Positions 9,371-17,429 of a DNA stretch of 64,000 nt are shown one piece after another. A program made the translations under genes and the position numbers. The number at the start of each line of letters is the position of its first letter. Position 1 is the stretch's first letter. The notes under the pieces were generated by a model. It worked only from the letters and a program-made list of their open reading frames with translations. It was not told the origin of the DNA and searched no databases. The DNA is from an uncultured Lachnospiraceae bacterium (GTDB taxonomy: Bacteria; Bacillota; Clostridia; Lachnospirales; Lachnospiraceae), in the NCBI GenBank assembly GCA_910588295.1, contig CAJUQO010000004.1, forward strand, positions 55,834-119,833. The letters run 5' to 3'.

Positions 9371-9453
9371 ATCTGATAGCCTATCCTTCACTGTCTTTGT
9401 TTATCATCATGACGGCGTATGACGCACTTTTTCCCATCGGTTCCCCGGCCATT

Positions 9454-11232
9454 TCAGCATTCCGCCAGGTTCAGCCGTATCGCCCACTCCGGCAGTTCAT
9501 GTTTCTCCAGCTCATGGTCCAAAAACACAAAAGCCGACGGCCAGGGCGGCGCTTTTCGGGGAAAGATACCGTCTCCGTCAGTAAAATACAGAATTCCTTT
9601 CAGATCCTTCACCTGGCCGGTGCGCTCCAGCTCCCCGGCCAGGGCAAAGACCGGCGTAAAATCCGTATCGCCCAGGCCCCGGATCTTCAGATGTTCCCGG
9701 TATTCCCGCCACTCCCGCTCGCAGGTGATCCGCACATGATCCTGGATCATACAGTCGCACTGGACAATATGCACATGCATCCTGTGGAAAAAATGTTCCT
9801 GACGCTCCAGGATGGCGAAAGTTTCGTCCAGAAAACGTTCCACCACCTCTCCCGAGCAGGAGGCGGAGGTGTCAATGGCGATCAGGATCTCCTCCAGCCG
9901 AGTCACTTCCCGGGTCTCCAGGGGTTCTAAAAGCACCAGCCCTTCATATTGGCTGCGGCTATAATGATACCAGACCGGGTCAAAATTCTCCATATCCAGC
10001 AGCCGTTCCTCCCGGCGCACCATAAACTGCTCCAGAAAACGGCGATAATCAAGGGCTTTCCGCTTCTTGCGCCCATAATCCTGATACAGCCCGCCGCTGT
10101 TTCGTCCGTGTATCAGGCCCATACCGCCGGCGCCCCCTCCGGCGGCCAACCGCTGCCAGCGCCGCTTCAGAAATTCCATGCGTCCCGAATCGCCCCCTGT
10201 ACATCCGCCCCGGCGGGACGGCCAGAAATCGTGGCAGTCACGGACAACTACAAAACTGCCGTCCCTGTTCCCGGCTGCATATTTCCCCCGCTCCTTCTCT
10301 ATGCGGGCAAGCTGCTCATCCACCATCCGATCCGCCGCCATATCTGCCATTTCCCGTTCCCCGTCCCCACAGGGCAGAAAGATATGGCAGAGCAGACAGT
10401 GAAACAAGCTGTGCAGCGTCAGGTATTCCAAGATACGGGGATCCCGCCGGAACAGGCGGCAGACGGCAGGGGGATCATAATACAACTTCTCCCCGTCCGT
10501 GCCAAATGCAGCCGGCATTTTGTCCGTTTGGCATTCATCTCTCACCTCCTGCCCTGCAGTTCCTTTTCCCTCCGGCCTTTCTGCCCTCCGCGCATGTTCC
10601 GGCAGCGTTCTCCCCATCTGCACGGGTTCCAACGCCAGCAGCGCCCCTCCGAGAAACGGAAAACGCTGCATCAGGCTCTGGATTGTCAGCTGCATGATCT
10701 CCCGGGCCCTCTGCCCCGCATCCTTCTTTTTTTTCCTGCCCTCCGCGGCTGTATGTTCTTGGAAAAATCGTCCTGTCCCGCTATCCGCTGTACCTGGGCC
10801 GCCATCGCCGATTCCTTTCCCCGCATTCTGGCCGGATCCGGCAGCTCCCTTTTCCCTCCCATGTCTTTCCCTGACAACAGGATATTCCTTGCCCCTCCCT
10901 GCTCCGTCTTTCATCCCGCGCATCCCATACCATTCCCGCAGCAGCTCCGCCACCAGCTCCGGCCGGCCGGTTTCCTGGGCTATCTGAAGATAATCCGGGA
11001 GATATTTTCTCTCAAACCAGGAACAGGATTCCAGTCTGCGCATTCCCGCCAGATCCCCCTGCCGTATCAGAAGCTCCGCTGCCGGACGCTGGCGCAGCCT
11101 GAGATAGCGCTCCGCGTCCGGCCCGGCCGGCTCTGTATGCCCGTCATGCAGGCACAGCTCCACGGCGATCCGCAGCTTTTCTTTATCCTGTTTTGTCTTG
11201 TGGAATTTATCGTTCAAACATCCTGTATCCAT
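9454..11232 (-). CDS. VWA-like domain protein (DUF2201-type), MoxR partner
   Basis: Large soluble protein of about 592 residues. The C-terminal 150 residues are a von Willebrand A-like domain with the metal-binding DTSAS motif, followed by GLGDTDFTP and YFTDGDG. The middle carries the metallopeptidase-like helix of DUF2201 proteins (EYLTLHSLFHCLLCH). The N-terminal third is charged and of low complexity around residues 100-200. It lies just upstream of the MoxR ATPase, the usual two-gene arrangement. The start at 11232 has AAAGG seven bases upstream; ATG at 11238 is equally possible. The open frame runs to 11343, but that extension overlaps a hairpin repeat and is probably not translated. Confidence 0.78.
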   Translation of the reverse strand: MDTGCLNDKFHKTKQDKEKLRIAVELCLHDGHTEPAGPDAERYLRLRQRPAAELLIRQGDLAGMRRLESCSWFERKYLPDYLQIAQETGRPELVAELLREWYGMRGMKDGAGRGKEYPVVRERHGREKGAAGSGQNAGKGIGDGGPGTADSGTGRFFQEHTAAEGRKKKKDAGQRAREIMQLTIQSLMQRFPFLGGALLALEPVQMGRTLPEHARRAERPEGKGTAGQEVRDECQTDKMPAAFGTDGEKLYYDPPAVCRLFRRDPRILEYLTLHSLFHCLLCHIFLPCGDGEREMADMAADRMVDEQLARIEKERGKYAAGNRDGSFVVVRDCHDFWPSRRGGCTGGDSGRMEFLKRRWQRLAAGGGAGGMGLIHGRNSGGLYQDYGRKKRKALDYRRFLEQFMVRREERLLDMENFDPVWYHYSRSQYEGLVLLEPLETREVTRLEEILIAIDTSASCSGEVVERFLDETFAILERQEHFFHRMHVHIVQCDCMIQDHVRITCEREWREYREHLKIRGLGDTDFTPVFALAGELERTGQVKDLKGILYFTDGDGIFPRKAPPWPSAFVFLDHELEKHELPEWAIRLNLAEC

Positions 11233-11265
11233 CGCCATACCTTTTATCCGTTCCCGCCGAAATTT

Positions 11266-11349
11266 CCGCAAAAAAATAACTGTTCTGTTCCAGAATACGT
11301 CAAAAATACGAATTCCGCAAGAACGGTTATTTTTTTCACACAAGGCAAA
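11266..11349. repeat. Hairpin repeat, copy A (flanks Uma2 gene)
   Basis: About 84 bases, roughly 85% identical by eye to the copy at 12078-12160 and in the same orientation. Arms 11270-11284 and 11322-11336 pair over 15 bases with one G-T wobble. A-rich and T-rich ends make it look like a bidirectional terminator. It lies between the divergent VWA (minus) and Uma2 (plus) genes, where a terminator is not expected. Confidence 0.85.
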
Positions 11350-11489
11350 TGCGCTTTACCGCTATTGAAGCTTTTAAAATAGTATGCTACACTTTTATCC
11401 ATACACAAGAAGGGCAGTGAACATATGGCAAATATAAATATTTGCAAAACATGCAGCCATATACAATAACCAAGAAAGGAAATGATACC

Positions 11490-12050
11490 ATGGCACCAGC
11501 ATGGGCACAAGAAAAATCTTATACCATTGATGATATCTACAGTCTGCCAGAAGGCAGCAGGGCGGAACTGATTGATGGCCGGATTTACTATATGGCTCCA
11601 CCGGCCAGAAAGCATCAACGCATTATAGGGGAACTCTTTGCAGCCATCCGGGAGTATATCCATCGAAATAGCGGAACCTGTGAAGTTGATATCGCCCCAT
11701 TTGCAGTATTTTTAAGCAAGAATGATATAGATTATGTCGAGCCGGATATCTCTGTTATCTGTGATCCCAGCAAACTCACTGACAAGGGATGTTTCGGCGC
11801 CCCGGACTGGATTATAGAGATCGTATCACCCAGCAGCAAGCGTATGGATTATTTTACGAAACTCTTTAAATACCGCACTGCAGGCGTCAGAGAATACTGG
11901 ATTGTTGACCCGGATAAGAACCGTATTCTTGTCTACAACTTTGAATCGGAGGATACCGGAGATTATACCTTTGCCGATTCTGTAAAGGCCGGTATCTATA
12001 ACGATTTGTATATTAATTTCTCCGAGATTGCAAACCTGCTGAACATTTAA
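11490..12050 (+). CDS. Uma2 family PD-(D/E)XK endonuclease-like protein
   Basis: Member of the Uma2 (DUF820) restriction-endonuclease-fold family, common in cyanobacteria and Clostridia, with undefined cellular role. Visible landmarks are ELIDGRIYYMAPP near residue 25, VEPDISVICD, WIIEIVSPSSKRMDYFTKLFKY and EYWIVDP; the EPD / EIVSPS / K set is the nuclease core. The start at 11490 follows an AGGA box; the frame is open 16 codons further up. It is one of few plus-strand genes, sits alone between minus-strand genes, and is bracketed by two direct copies of a hairpin repeat, which suggests insertion as a cassette. Confidence 0.85.
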   Translation: MAPAWAQEKSYTIDDIYSLPEGSRAELIDGRIYYMAPPARKHQRIIGELFAAIREYIHRNSGTCEVDIAPFAVFLSKNDIDYVEPDISVICDPSKLTDKGCFGAPDWIIEIVSPSSKRMDYFTKLFKYRTAGVREYWIVDPDKNRILVYNFESEDTGDYTFADSVKAGIYNDLYINFSEIANLLNI

Positions 12051-12077
12051 CCAAAACCCACCCATTTCAAATCTGTT

Positions 12078-12160
12078 CCGCAAAAAAATAACCGTTTGTT
12101 TCAGAATACGGCAAAAATCCAAATTCTGCAAAAACGGTTATTTTTTTCACACAGGTCAAA
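12078..12160. terminator. Hairpin repeat copy B, bidirectional terminator
   Basis: Perfect 15-bp stem (12082-12096 with 12133-12147) whose outer ends are seven A and seven T, giving a T-tract on either strand. It lies between the convergent Uma2 (plus) and UroD-like (minus) genes. A nested CAGAAT/ATTCTG pair lies in the loop. It is the direct-repeat partner of 11266-11349. Confidence 0.85.
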
Positions 12161-12165
12161 CGCCC

Positions 12166-13443
12166 TTATGCTTTACTTTTGTTTTTAAAATCTTCCACTG
12201 CCTTAAACATGGCCAGCATATTTTCCGCGCTGATCTGGCTCTGGATATTGTGGGTGGTATTGAACACGAAACCGCCGCCCTTAGAAAACAGTTCCAGACG
12301 TTCGGAAACTTCCTTATACACTTCTTCCGGCGTACCGAAGGGCAACGTCCGCTGCGTATCCACACCGCCTCCCCAGAAGACAAACTTATCTCCCCACTGC
12401 TCTTTCAGCATCTTACCGTCCATTCCTCTGGCCGAGAGCTGCACCGGGTTCAGTATATCCACACCGGCTTCATAGAAATCCTGCAAAAAGGTGGTGATGG
12501 CTCCGCAGGTGTGGAAGAATGTCTTCCATTTCGTATTTTTGTGGATCCAGTCATTAATCTTTTTGTAATAGGGCTTATAGAACTCCCTGTAGGTATCCAC
12601 CGACACGAAAGGCCCTGTCTGGATACCAAAATCCGTCCCCGAAATATAGATGGCCTGGATCTTATTTCCGCATGCCTGATAGATCATCTCCGCATTTTTC
12701 AGCCCATATTCCGTGTGCATCTCGAAAAGTTCGTGGATATAGTCCGGACAGATCGAATGGGCCATCATGAAGTCCGGCAGATTGCGGATTCCTTCCGGAT
12801 GTTTGACATTGGGCCCCGGTACGATGGCAAAATCCCCCAGGGACGCCAAGGCGCCGCTGGCCACGATACCATACTCCGTATTATTGTAATAATCTTCACA
12901 CTGTTTCTCCATAAACCGGAGCTGTTCATCTGTGATCAGGGCAAAATCATCCTTAAAATGGATCTTGGCCCCACGGGTATCTTCATCATACTCCATGCTG
13001 TTGCGCACGATATTGTCAAAGAAAAATCCGTTTTTCGGCATCATCCCGGAGGGAGGCACGCTGGTATCTCCCTGGGGGTATAGAAATGTACGTCCTTTTT
13101 CATCTACTGTGGTCTGAAACTCCGTGGGCACGTCTACATCCAGGCCTGACTGCATCGTCCAGGGCTTTCGGCCCGCATTGGAGAATCCAAACATATTCAT
13201 ATTTGTAGTGACGTCCACACAGTCCAGATGGAGCGCCTGCCGCACATCTTCTTCCACTTCCCCCAGAAGCTGCAGCGGCTCGTTGATCTTGATTTTTCTC
13301 TCTTCCAGATGCAGCGCCCTGCGCAGGCGGTCAAGGGCATTGGCGTTGATACCGGTAATGGGGGTCGATCCCATGTCCACCACCACCTGATCCGGCTCTA
13401 TATGGTTTAAAGTCTGGTCTAAACGTTCTCTACTTGTTGACAT
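12166..13443 (-). CDS. Uroporphyrinogen decarboxylase (UroD/MtaA)-like protein
   Basis: 425-residue member of the UroD superfamily. In anaerobes most such proteins are methyltransferases of the MtaA kind that move methyl groups between corrinoid proteins and a thiol, rather than haem enzymes. The C-terminal half shows the barrel with FFHTCGAI, a His-x-Cys zinc-type motif, then FWGGGVDTQRTLPFGTPEEV, typical of the methyltransferase branch. It lies nine bases downstream of the transporter ATPase and is evidently the last gene of the LacI-controlled operon. True haem synthesis is unlikely, because no neighbouring haem genes exist and the sequence lacks the UroD N-terminal arginine motif. Substrate unknown. 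Confidence 0.75.
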   Translation of the reverse strand: MSTSRERLDQTLNHIEPDQVVVDMGSTPITGINANALDRLRRALHLEERKIKINEPLQLLGEVEEDVRQALHLDCVDVTTNMNMFGFSNAGRKPWTMQSGLDVDVPTEFQTTVDEKGRTFLYPQGDTSVPPSGMMPKNGFFFDNIVRNSMEYDEDTRGAKIHFKDDFALITDEQLRFMEKQCEDYYNNTEYGIVASGALASLGDFAIVPGPNVKHPEGIRNLPDFMMAHSICPDYIHELFEMHTEYGLKNAEMIYQACGNKIQAIYISGTDFGIQTGPFVSVDTYREFYKPYYKKINDWIHKNTKWKTFFHTCGAITTFLQDFYEAGVDILNPVQLSARGMDGKMLKEQWGDKFVFWGGGVDTQRTLPFGTPEEVYKEVSERLELFSKGGGFVFNTTHNIQSQISAENMLAMFKAVEDFKNKSKA

Positions 13444-13452
13444 ATTTCCTCC

Positions 13453-14973
13453 TTATTCCGTTTCTTTTTCCATGGACATCCCCGCCATCATCCTCTCCTC
13501 GGACAGCTCGCTGCGCCGGATCTCCCCGGTCACCCGGCCCTCATACAAGGTAATGACACGGTCGCACAGGCTCAGATTCTCCTGCATTTCACTGGACACC
13601 ATGATGATACTTGTACCGTTTTTAGACAGGTCATTGATGATCCCGTAAATCTCGTCCTTTGCTCCCACGTCAATGCCCTGGGTCGGTTCGTCAAGGAACA
13701 GGATATCCGGTTTCTCCACCAGCCACCGGGCGATTACGGCTTTCTGCTGGTTGCCCCCCGACAGATTGACGATCTTCTGGTCTATCCCCGGCGTTTTAAT
13801 ATTCAGCCGTGAGACAAACTCCCGCGCAATCTGCCTTTCCTTTCCGCCGGGATTCAAGCCCAGACGGTTTAATGTCTTTTTCAGAAAAACGATGGATATA
13901 TTCTCCTTAACCGTAAATTTCAGGAACAGGCTCTGGGATTTTCTCCCCTCGGGGATCAGGGCCATTTTATTTTGAATGGCCTCCCCGGTGTCATCCATCT
14001 TTACCTCGCGTCCATGAATGCGGATCGTTCCCCCGTCCCGCCTATCCGCCCCAAAGAGAGCCTGTAAAACCTCGCTTCTTCCGGAGCCGACCAGGCCGGC
14101 CAGTCCCAGCAGCTCTCCCTCATAGAGACGGAAGCTGACGTCCTTTACTTTATTTCCTACCTGTAGATGCTCCACCTCCAGAACAGCCTTTTTCCCCTCA
14201 TAATCTTCCATATATCGGTCGCGGACAAATCCGCCGGAAAGCTTGCGCCCCACCATCAGAGTAATCATATCCTCTATCTGAGTCCCGGCGGTATCCAGTA
14301 TCCGGATCAGCTTTCCGTCCCGGAATACGGCAATACGGTCGCTGATCTCCAGGATCTCATCCAGCTTATGGGAAATATACAGCATCGTAATGCCTTTCTT
14401 CCGGAGATCACGCATGATCTGGAGAAGGATCCGGGCCTCCCGGGGCGTAAGCGAGGATGTAGGCTCGTCCAGGATCAGAAGCTTTGCCTCCAGGGACAAC
14501 GCCTTAGCGATCTCCACTTGCTGCTGCTGGGAGACATTAATCTCCCGCACCAGCGTCCTTGGATCCAGCTTCTCCAGACCCACCTCCTGCAGAAGGAGCC
14601 TGGTGTCCTGATACAGCTTTGCCTTATCCAGCATCCCCGTCTTCGTCTTCGGAAGACGTCCCATGAAAATATTCTCCGCCACGGACAGTGCGTTGAACAG
14701 GGATAATTCCTGATGGATCATGGCAATACCCAGTTCTTTGGCCATGATGGGATTAAAGCCCTGCAGTATCCGGCCGTCAAAGGCCAGCGTTCCCTCCGTA
14801 GCCTCATAGACGCCCGACAAAATATTCATCAATGTAGATTTCCCCGCCCCATTCTCTCCCACGACCGCCAGGATCTCACCCTCCCGTACTTCCATGGAAA
14901 CATCGTCCAGGGCCACGACTCCCGGAAACCGTTTGGACACATGGTCGATCGCGTAAATGCATTTCTCCTTCAT
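13453..14973 (-). CDS. Sugar ABC transporter ATP-binding protein (RbsA/MglA type)
   Basis: Cytoplasmic double ATPase energising uptake through the adjacent permease. Two ABC cassettes are fused in 506 residues. The first has Walker A GENGAGKST near residue 38, a drifted signature (VSQQQQVEIAKAL) and Walker B LLILDEPTSSL. The second has a degenerate Walker A (GLVGSGRSE) but a good signature LSGGNQQKAVIAR and LFLDEPTQGIDVG. This asymmetry is normal for the CUT2 class. It lies 23 bases after the binding-protein gene and nine bases before the UroD-like gene. Confidence 0.93.
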   Translation of the reverse strand: MKEKCIYAIDHVSKRFPGVVALDDVSMEVREGEILAVVGENGAGKSTLMNILSGVYEATEGTLAFDGRILQGFNPIMAKELGIAMIHQELSLFNALSVAENIFMGRLPKTKTGMLDKAKLYQDTRLLLQEVGLEKLDPRTLVREINVSQQQQVEIAKALSLEAKLLILDEPTSSLTPREARILLQIMRDLRKKGITMLYISHKLDEILEISDRIAVFRDGKLIRILDTAGTQIEDMITLMVGRKLSGGFVRDRYMEDYEGKKAVLEVEHLQVGNKVKDVSFRLYEGELLGLAGLVGSGRSEVLQALFGADRRDGGTIRIHGREVKMDDTGEAIQNKMALIPEGRKSQSLFLKFTVKENISIVFLKKTLNRLGLNPGGKERQIAREFVSRLNIKTPGIDQKIVNLSGGNQQKAVIARWLVEKPDILFLDEPTQGIDVGAKDEIYGIINDLSKNGTSIIMVSSEMQENLSLCDRVITLYEGRVTGEIRRSELSEERMMAGMSMEKETE

Positions 14974-14996
14974 ACCCTATCCTTTCCCGACTGTGA

Positions 14997-16151
14997 TTAG
15001 TCCGGAAATACTTCCGCAATATTGTCCGGCGTATACACATCCATCTTTGTAAAAGCTTTTCCTGTCACGGCAGCGTCTCCGCTGATCACCTGGTTATAGG
15101 CCAGCACAATGGGATCGCAGCCTTGGCCGAAGGGATCCTGTGTTACCGTACCCTTGATCACGCCTTTTTTCACATAACCGACGATCTCATCTGTGGTATC
15201 AAAGCATACCAGGGAGATCGTATCTGTAAGGCCTAATTCGTCGATGGCTTTTGCCGCACCCTGGGGACCGCCCGCCGTCACGATCAGCCCTGTCAGATCC
15301 GGGTTCGCGGTGATAAAATCCTTCGCAGCCGTGTAAGCCTCGTCGCCGGAGTCATGATTTTCCACGGAACCCACCACTTCAATACCGGAATGTCCGCTCA
15401 GCTCGTCCTCAATACCCTGGCGTCTGAGCTCATGGGCGTTTACATTATAATAGCCGGTGATGATACCCACTTTTCCTGCGTCGCCCATCAGTTCCGCCAG
15501 CTTCTGGGCCGCAACGCCGCCGGCCGCATAAAGATCCTGACCGACAAAAGCCACACGGGTTGATTCTTTCTCTGTATCGGAGTTAAACGTGTACACCGGA
15601 ATGCCCGCCGCCGTCGCTTTATCGATGGCGGGAACGATTGTATCCGCCACGCCCACCGTCGTTATGGCGTCATAGTCTTTTACGATACAGGTATCAATCG
15701 CGTCCGCGAAAGCCTGTCCGTCAAAATCGTCAAACTCAATCACATCCACCGTGACATTCTGTCCAGCCAGGTATTCCTCTGCCGCCGCGATGCCCTCCAC
15801 AACCGTATTCCAGAACGGATTGTTTGATACGGTCAGTGTAGCGATCCGGATTTCCTTGCCCTCGGTATTTTCCAGAGGCTCATAGTTGAATCCGGCGGGA
15901 GCCTCCGACGGGGCCGCCGCGCTTTCCACTGCGCTGCTTTCTGCGGCACTGCTTTCCACCGCACTGCTCTCGGCCGCTTCAGACTCTGCCGCGGACGCCG
16001 GCGCACTGCTTGCCTCCGCTGCGCCGGAGACGGCGCTTTCCTTCGGGGTTTCCGACGACGAGCCAGGAACCGACCCGCAGCCTGCCATACTTCCCATCAG
16101 AAGCATCCCTGCCATCGCACATGCAAACAATCTCTCTCCACGTTTTTTCAT
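14997..16151 (-). CDS. Sugar ABC transporter substrate-binding lipoprotein
   Basis: Periplasmic-binding-protein-like receptor of the RbsB family, anchored as a lipoprotein. A signal peptide ends in the lipobox MAGC at about residue 25. A long Ser/Ala/Glu-rich linker of about 65 residues with repeats of AESSAVESS follows, then the type I binding fold begins RIATLTVSNNPFWNTVVEG. Ligand identity cannot be read from sequence. The linker is built of near-identical 18-base repeats and could vary in length between strains. It is transcribed after the permease and before the ATPase. Confidence 0.92.
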   Translation of the reverse strand: MKKRGERLFACAMAGMLLMGSMAGCGSVPGSSSETPKESAVSGAAEASSAPASAAESEAAESSAVESSAAESSAVESAAAPSEAPAGFNYEPLENTEGKEIRIATLTVSNNPFWNTVVEGIAAAEEYLAGQNVTVDVIEFDDFDGQAFADAIDTCIVKDYDAITTVGVADTIVPAIDKATAAGIPVYTFNSDTEKESTRVAFVGQDLYAAGGVAAQKLAELMGDAGKVGIITGYYNVNAHELRRQGIEDELSGHSGIEVVGSVENHDSGDEAYTAAKDFITANPDLTGLIVTAGGPQGAAKAIDELGLTDTISLVCFDTTDEIVGYVKKGVIKGTVTQDPFGQGCDPIVLAYNQVISGDAAVTGKAFTKMDVYTPDNIAEVFPD

Positions 16152-16207
16152 GATTTTTTCCTCCTATTTTATGCGCATCATGCGCTTTAATACTTTTTAT
16201 TTGTTAC

Positions 16208-17191
16208 TTATTTCCTACGGTTCACCCTCACGCGGTCTATCGTTACGGCAAACAGGATCACCAGGCCGATCACGATGGACTGCCAGTATGAAGACACGCT
16301 GAGCAGCACAAAAGCATTTTTCAAAATACCCATGATGGCCGCACCGATCAGCGCCCCCCATATCGTCCCCTCGCCGCCGGTCATGGATACGCCGCCGATG
16401 ACCACCGCGGCGATGGTATCGATATCATAACCCGTTCCCAGCGTGGCATCTGCGCTGTAGAGATTACCTGCCACGACGATCCCGCAAAACGCACAGAGCA
16501 TACTCTGGATAATGTATACGATACAGGTCATTTTCTTTACCTTTATGCCCGACAGGGCCGCCGCCCTGGCGTTGTTCCCTATAGCATAGACAGCTCTTCC
16601 CGGCTGCGTGTACTGGGCAAATATCGTGCCGATCACGATCACGGCAAACATCAGGATCACACACATGGGAACCGGCCCTATATACCCGCTGCCCAGTATC
16701 GACAGCGGGGAGTCAAAGGCAATGGGCCGTCCGCTGGTCAGAAGCATCGTGCAACCCGTAATAATTTTACCCACGGCCAGCGTCACAATGAACGCCGGAA
16801 GCCCTACCCGTGTCACCAGCAGGCCGTTGGACAGGCCTATGACGGCCCCCAATCCCAGGATCAGAATCAGCACCAGATACCAGGGCAGACCCACATTCGT
16901 CGTCAGATAAGCCGCCGATGTCGCGCAGAGTCCCACGGCATAGCCCACGGAAAGATCAATCCCTCCGGTGATAATGATGAGCGCCATTCCCACAGAGATA
17001 ATCCCATAGCGGGAGATCTGGCTTAGCACATTAAAAATGTTCTGTACGGATAGAAAGAACGGGCTGGCAAAGCTCATGCAGACGATCAACAGGATCAATC
17101 CGGCCAGTACGCTGAATTCTGCCCGCGAGGTCATCCTGGCTATGGCGCCGTACCCTCCCGCCTTCTCGGTTCCTTCCCTCTTTTTTTCCAT
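16208..17191 (-). CDS. Sugar ABC transporter permease (RbsC type)
   Basis: Inner-membrane permease of the ribose/galactose (CUT2) class, 328 residues with eight or more hydrophobic spans. The conserved segments GITGGIDLSVG-like (IIITGGIDLSVGYAVG), GLPAFIVTLA and AVVIGGVSMTGGEGT are present. The ATG at 17191 follows GGAGG by six bases; the open frame continues far upstream into the regulatory region and should be ignored. It is the first structural gene of the operon, with a LacI-type operator 24 bases upstream. Confidence 0.93.
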   Translation of the reverse strand: MEKKREGTEKAGGYGAIARMTSRAEFSVLAGLILLIVCMSFASPFFLSVQNIFNVLSQISRYGIISVGMALIIITGGIDLSVGYAVGLCATSAAYLTTNVGLPWYLVLILILGLGAVIGLSNGLLVTRVGLPAFIVTLAVGKIITGCTMLLTSGRPIAFDSPLSILGSGYIGPVPMCVILMFAVIVIGTIFAQYTQPGRAVYAIGNNARAAALSGIKVKKMTCIVYIIQSMLCAFCGIVVAGNLYSADATLGTGYDIDTIAAVVIGGVSMTGGEGTIWGALIGAAIMGILKNAFVLLSVSSYWQSIVIGLVILFAVTIDRVRVNRRK

Positions 17192-17214
17192 GTAATTCCT
17201 CCATTTTTTTATTT

Positions 17215-17228
17215 CGTGTCCGCACACG
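17215..17228. promoter_or_regulatory. LacI-type operator in front of the transporter operon
   Basis: CGTGTCCGCACACG differs by one base from the perfect palindrome in front of the lacI-type gene. It lies 24 bases upstream of the permease start, so bound regulator should block transport gene expression until an inducer is present. Confidence 0.75.
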
Positions 17229-17245
17229 TTTTTTGTAATTTTTTT

Positions 17246-17271
17246 CTCTTTACCTGAAAACGGGTAAAGAG
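17246..17271. other. Inverted repeat in the permease leader
   Basis: A nine-base stem CTCTTTACC / GGTAAAGAG with an eight-base loop lies between the 146-bp element and the permease operator. Neither strand has a T-tract after the stem. It is either a leader hairpin or a weak barrier after the lacI-type gene. Confidence 0.5.
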
Positions 17272-17280
17272 AATATACTA

Positions 17281-17426
17281 AGTAACAGTTCAGCCCAGGA
17301 CTTTGCACATGCGGCAAAGTCCGTAAGAACGTGTAAATTAGGCCAAGAGGGAATCTGCCCCTCGCCGGAGGCGACTTGGAATGGGCAGATTCCGTAACAG
17401 TAAAGCCGGAAGGCTGAACTGTTACT
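17281..17426. repeat. 146-bp palindromic (MITE-like) element
   Basis: Perfect 15-bp terminal inverted repeats AGTAACAGTTCAGCC (17281-17295 and 17412-17426) enclose two strong hairpins. The first is 9 bp (17298-17306 with 17314-17322). The second is 11 bp (17350-17360 with 17383-17393) with a nested TCGCC/GGCGA stem. No open frame is present. Part of the end sequence recurs after the aspartate kinase near 6555. It separates the lacI-type gene from the ABC operon. Confidence 0.8.
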
Positions 17427-17429
17427 ATA

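Noticed and set aside
9949..11382. Long plus-strand open frame of 477 codons
   Set aside because: It is antisense to the VWA gene, Pro/Arg/His-rich without family features, and lacks a ribosome binding site. The minus-strand frame has clear domains.
12166..13443. Haem-pathway uroporphyrinogen decarboxylase
   Set aside because: Zinc-type HTCG motif, transporter context and lack of haem genes point to the methyltransferase branch.
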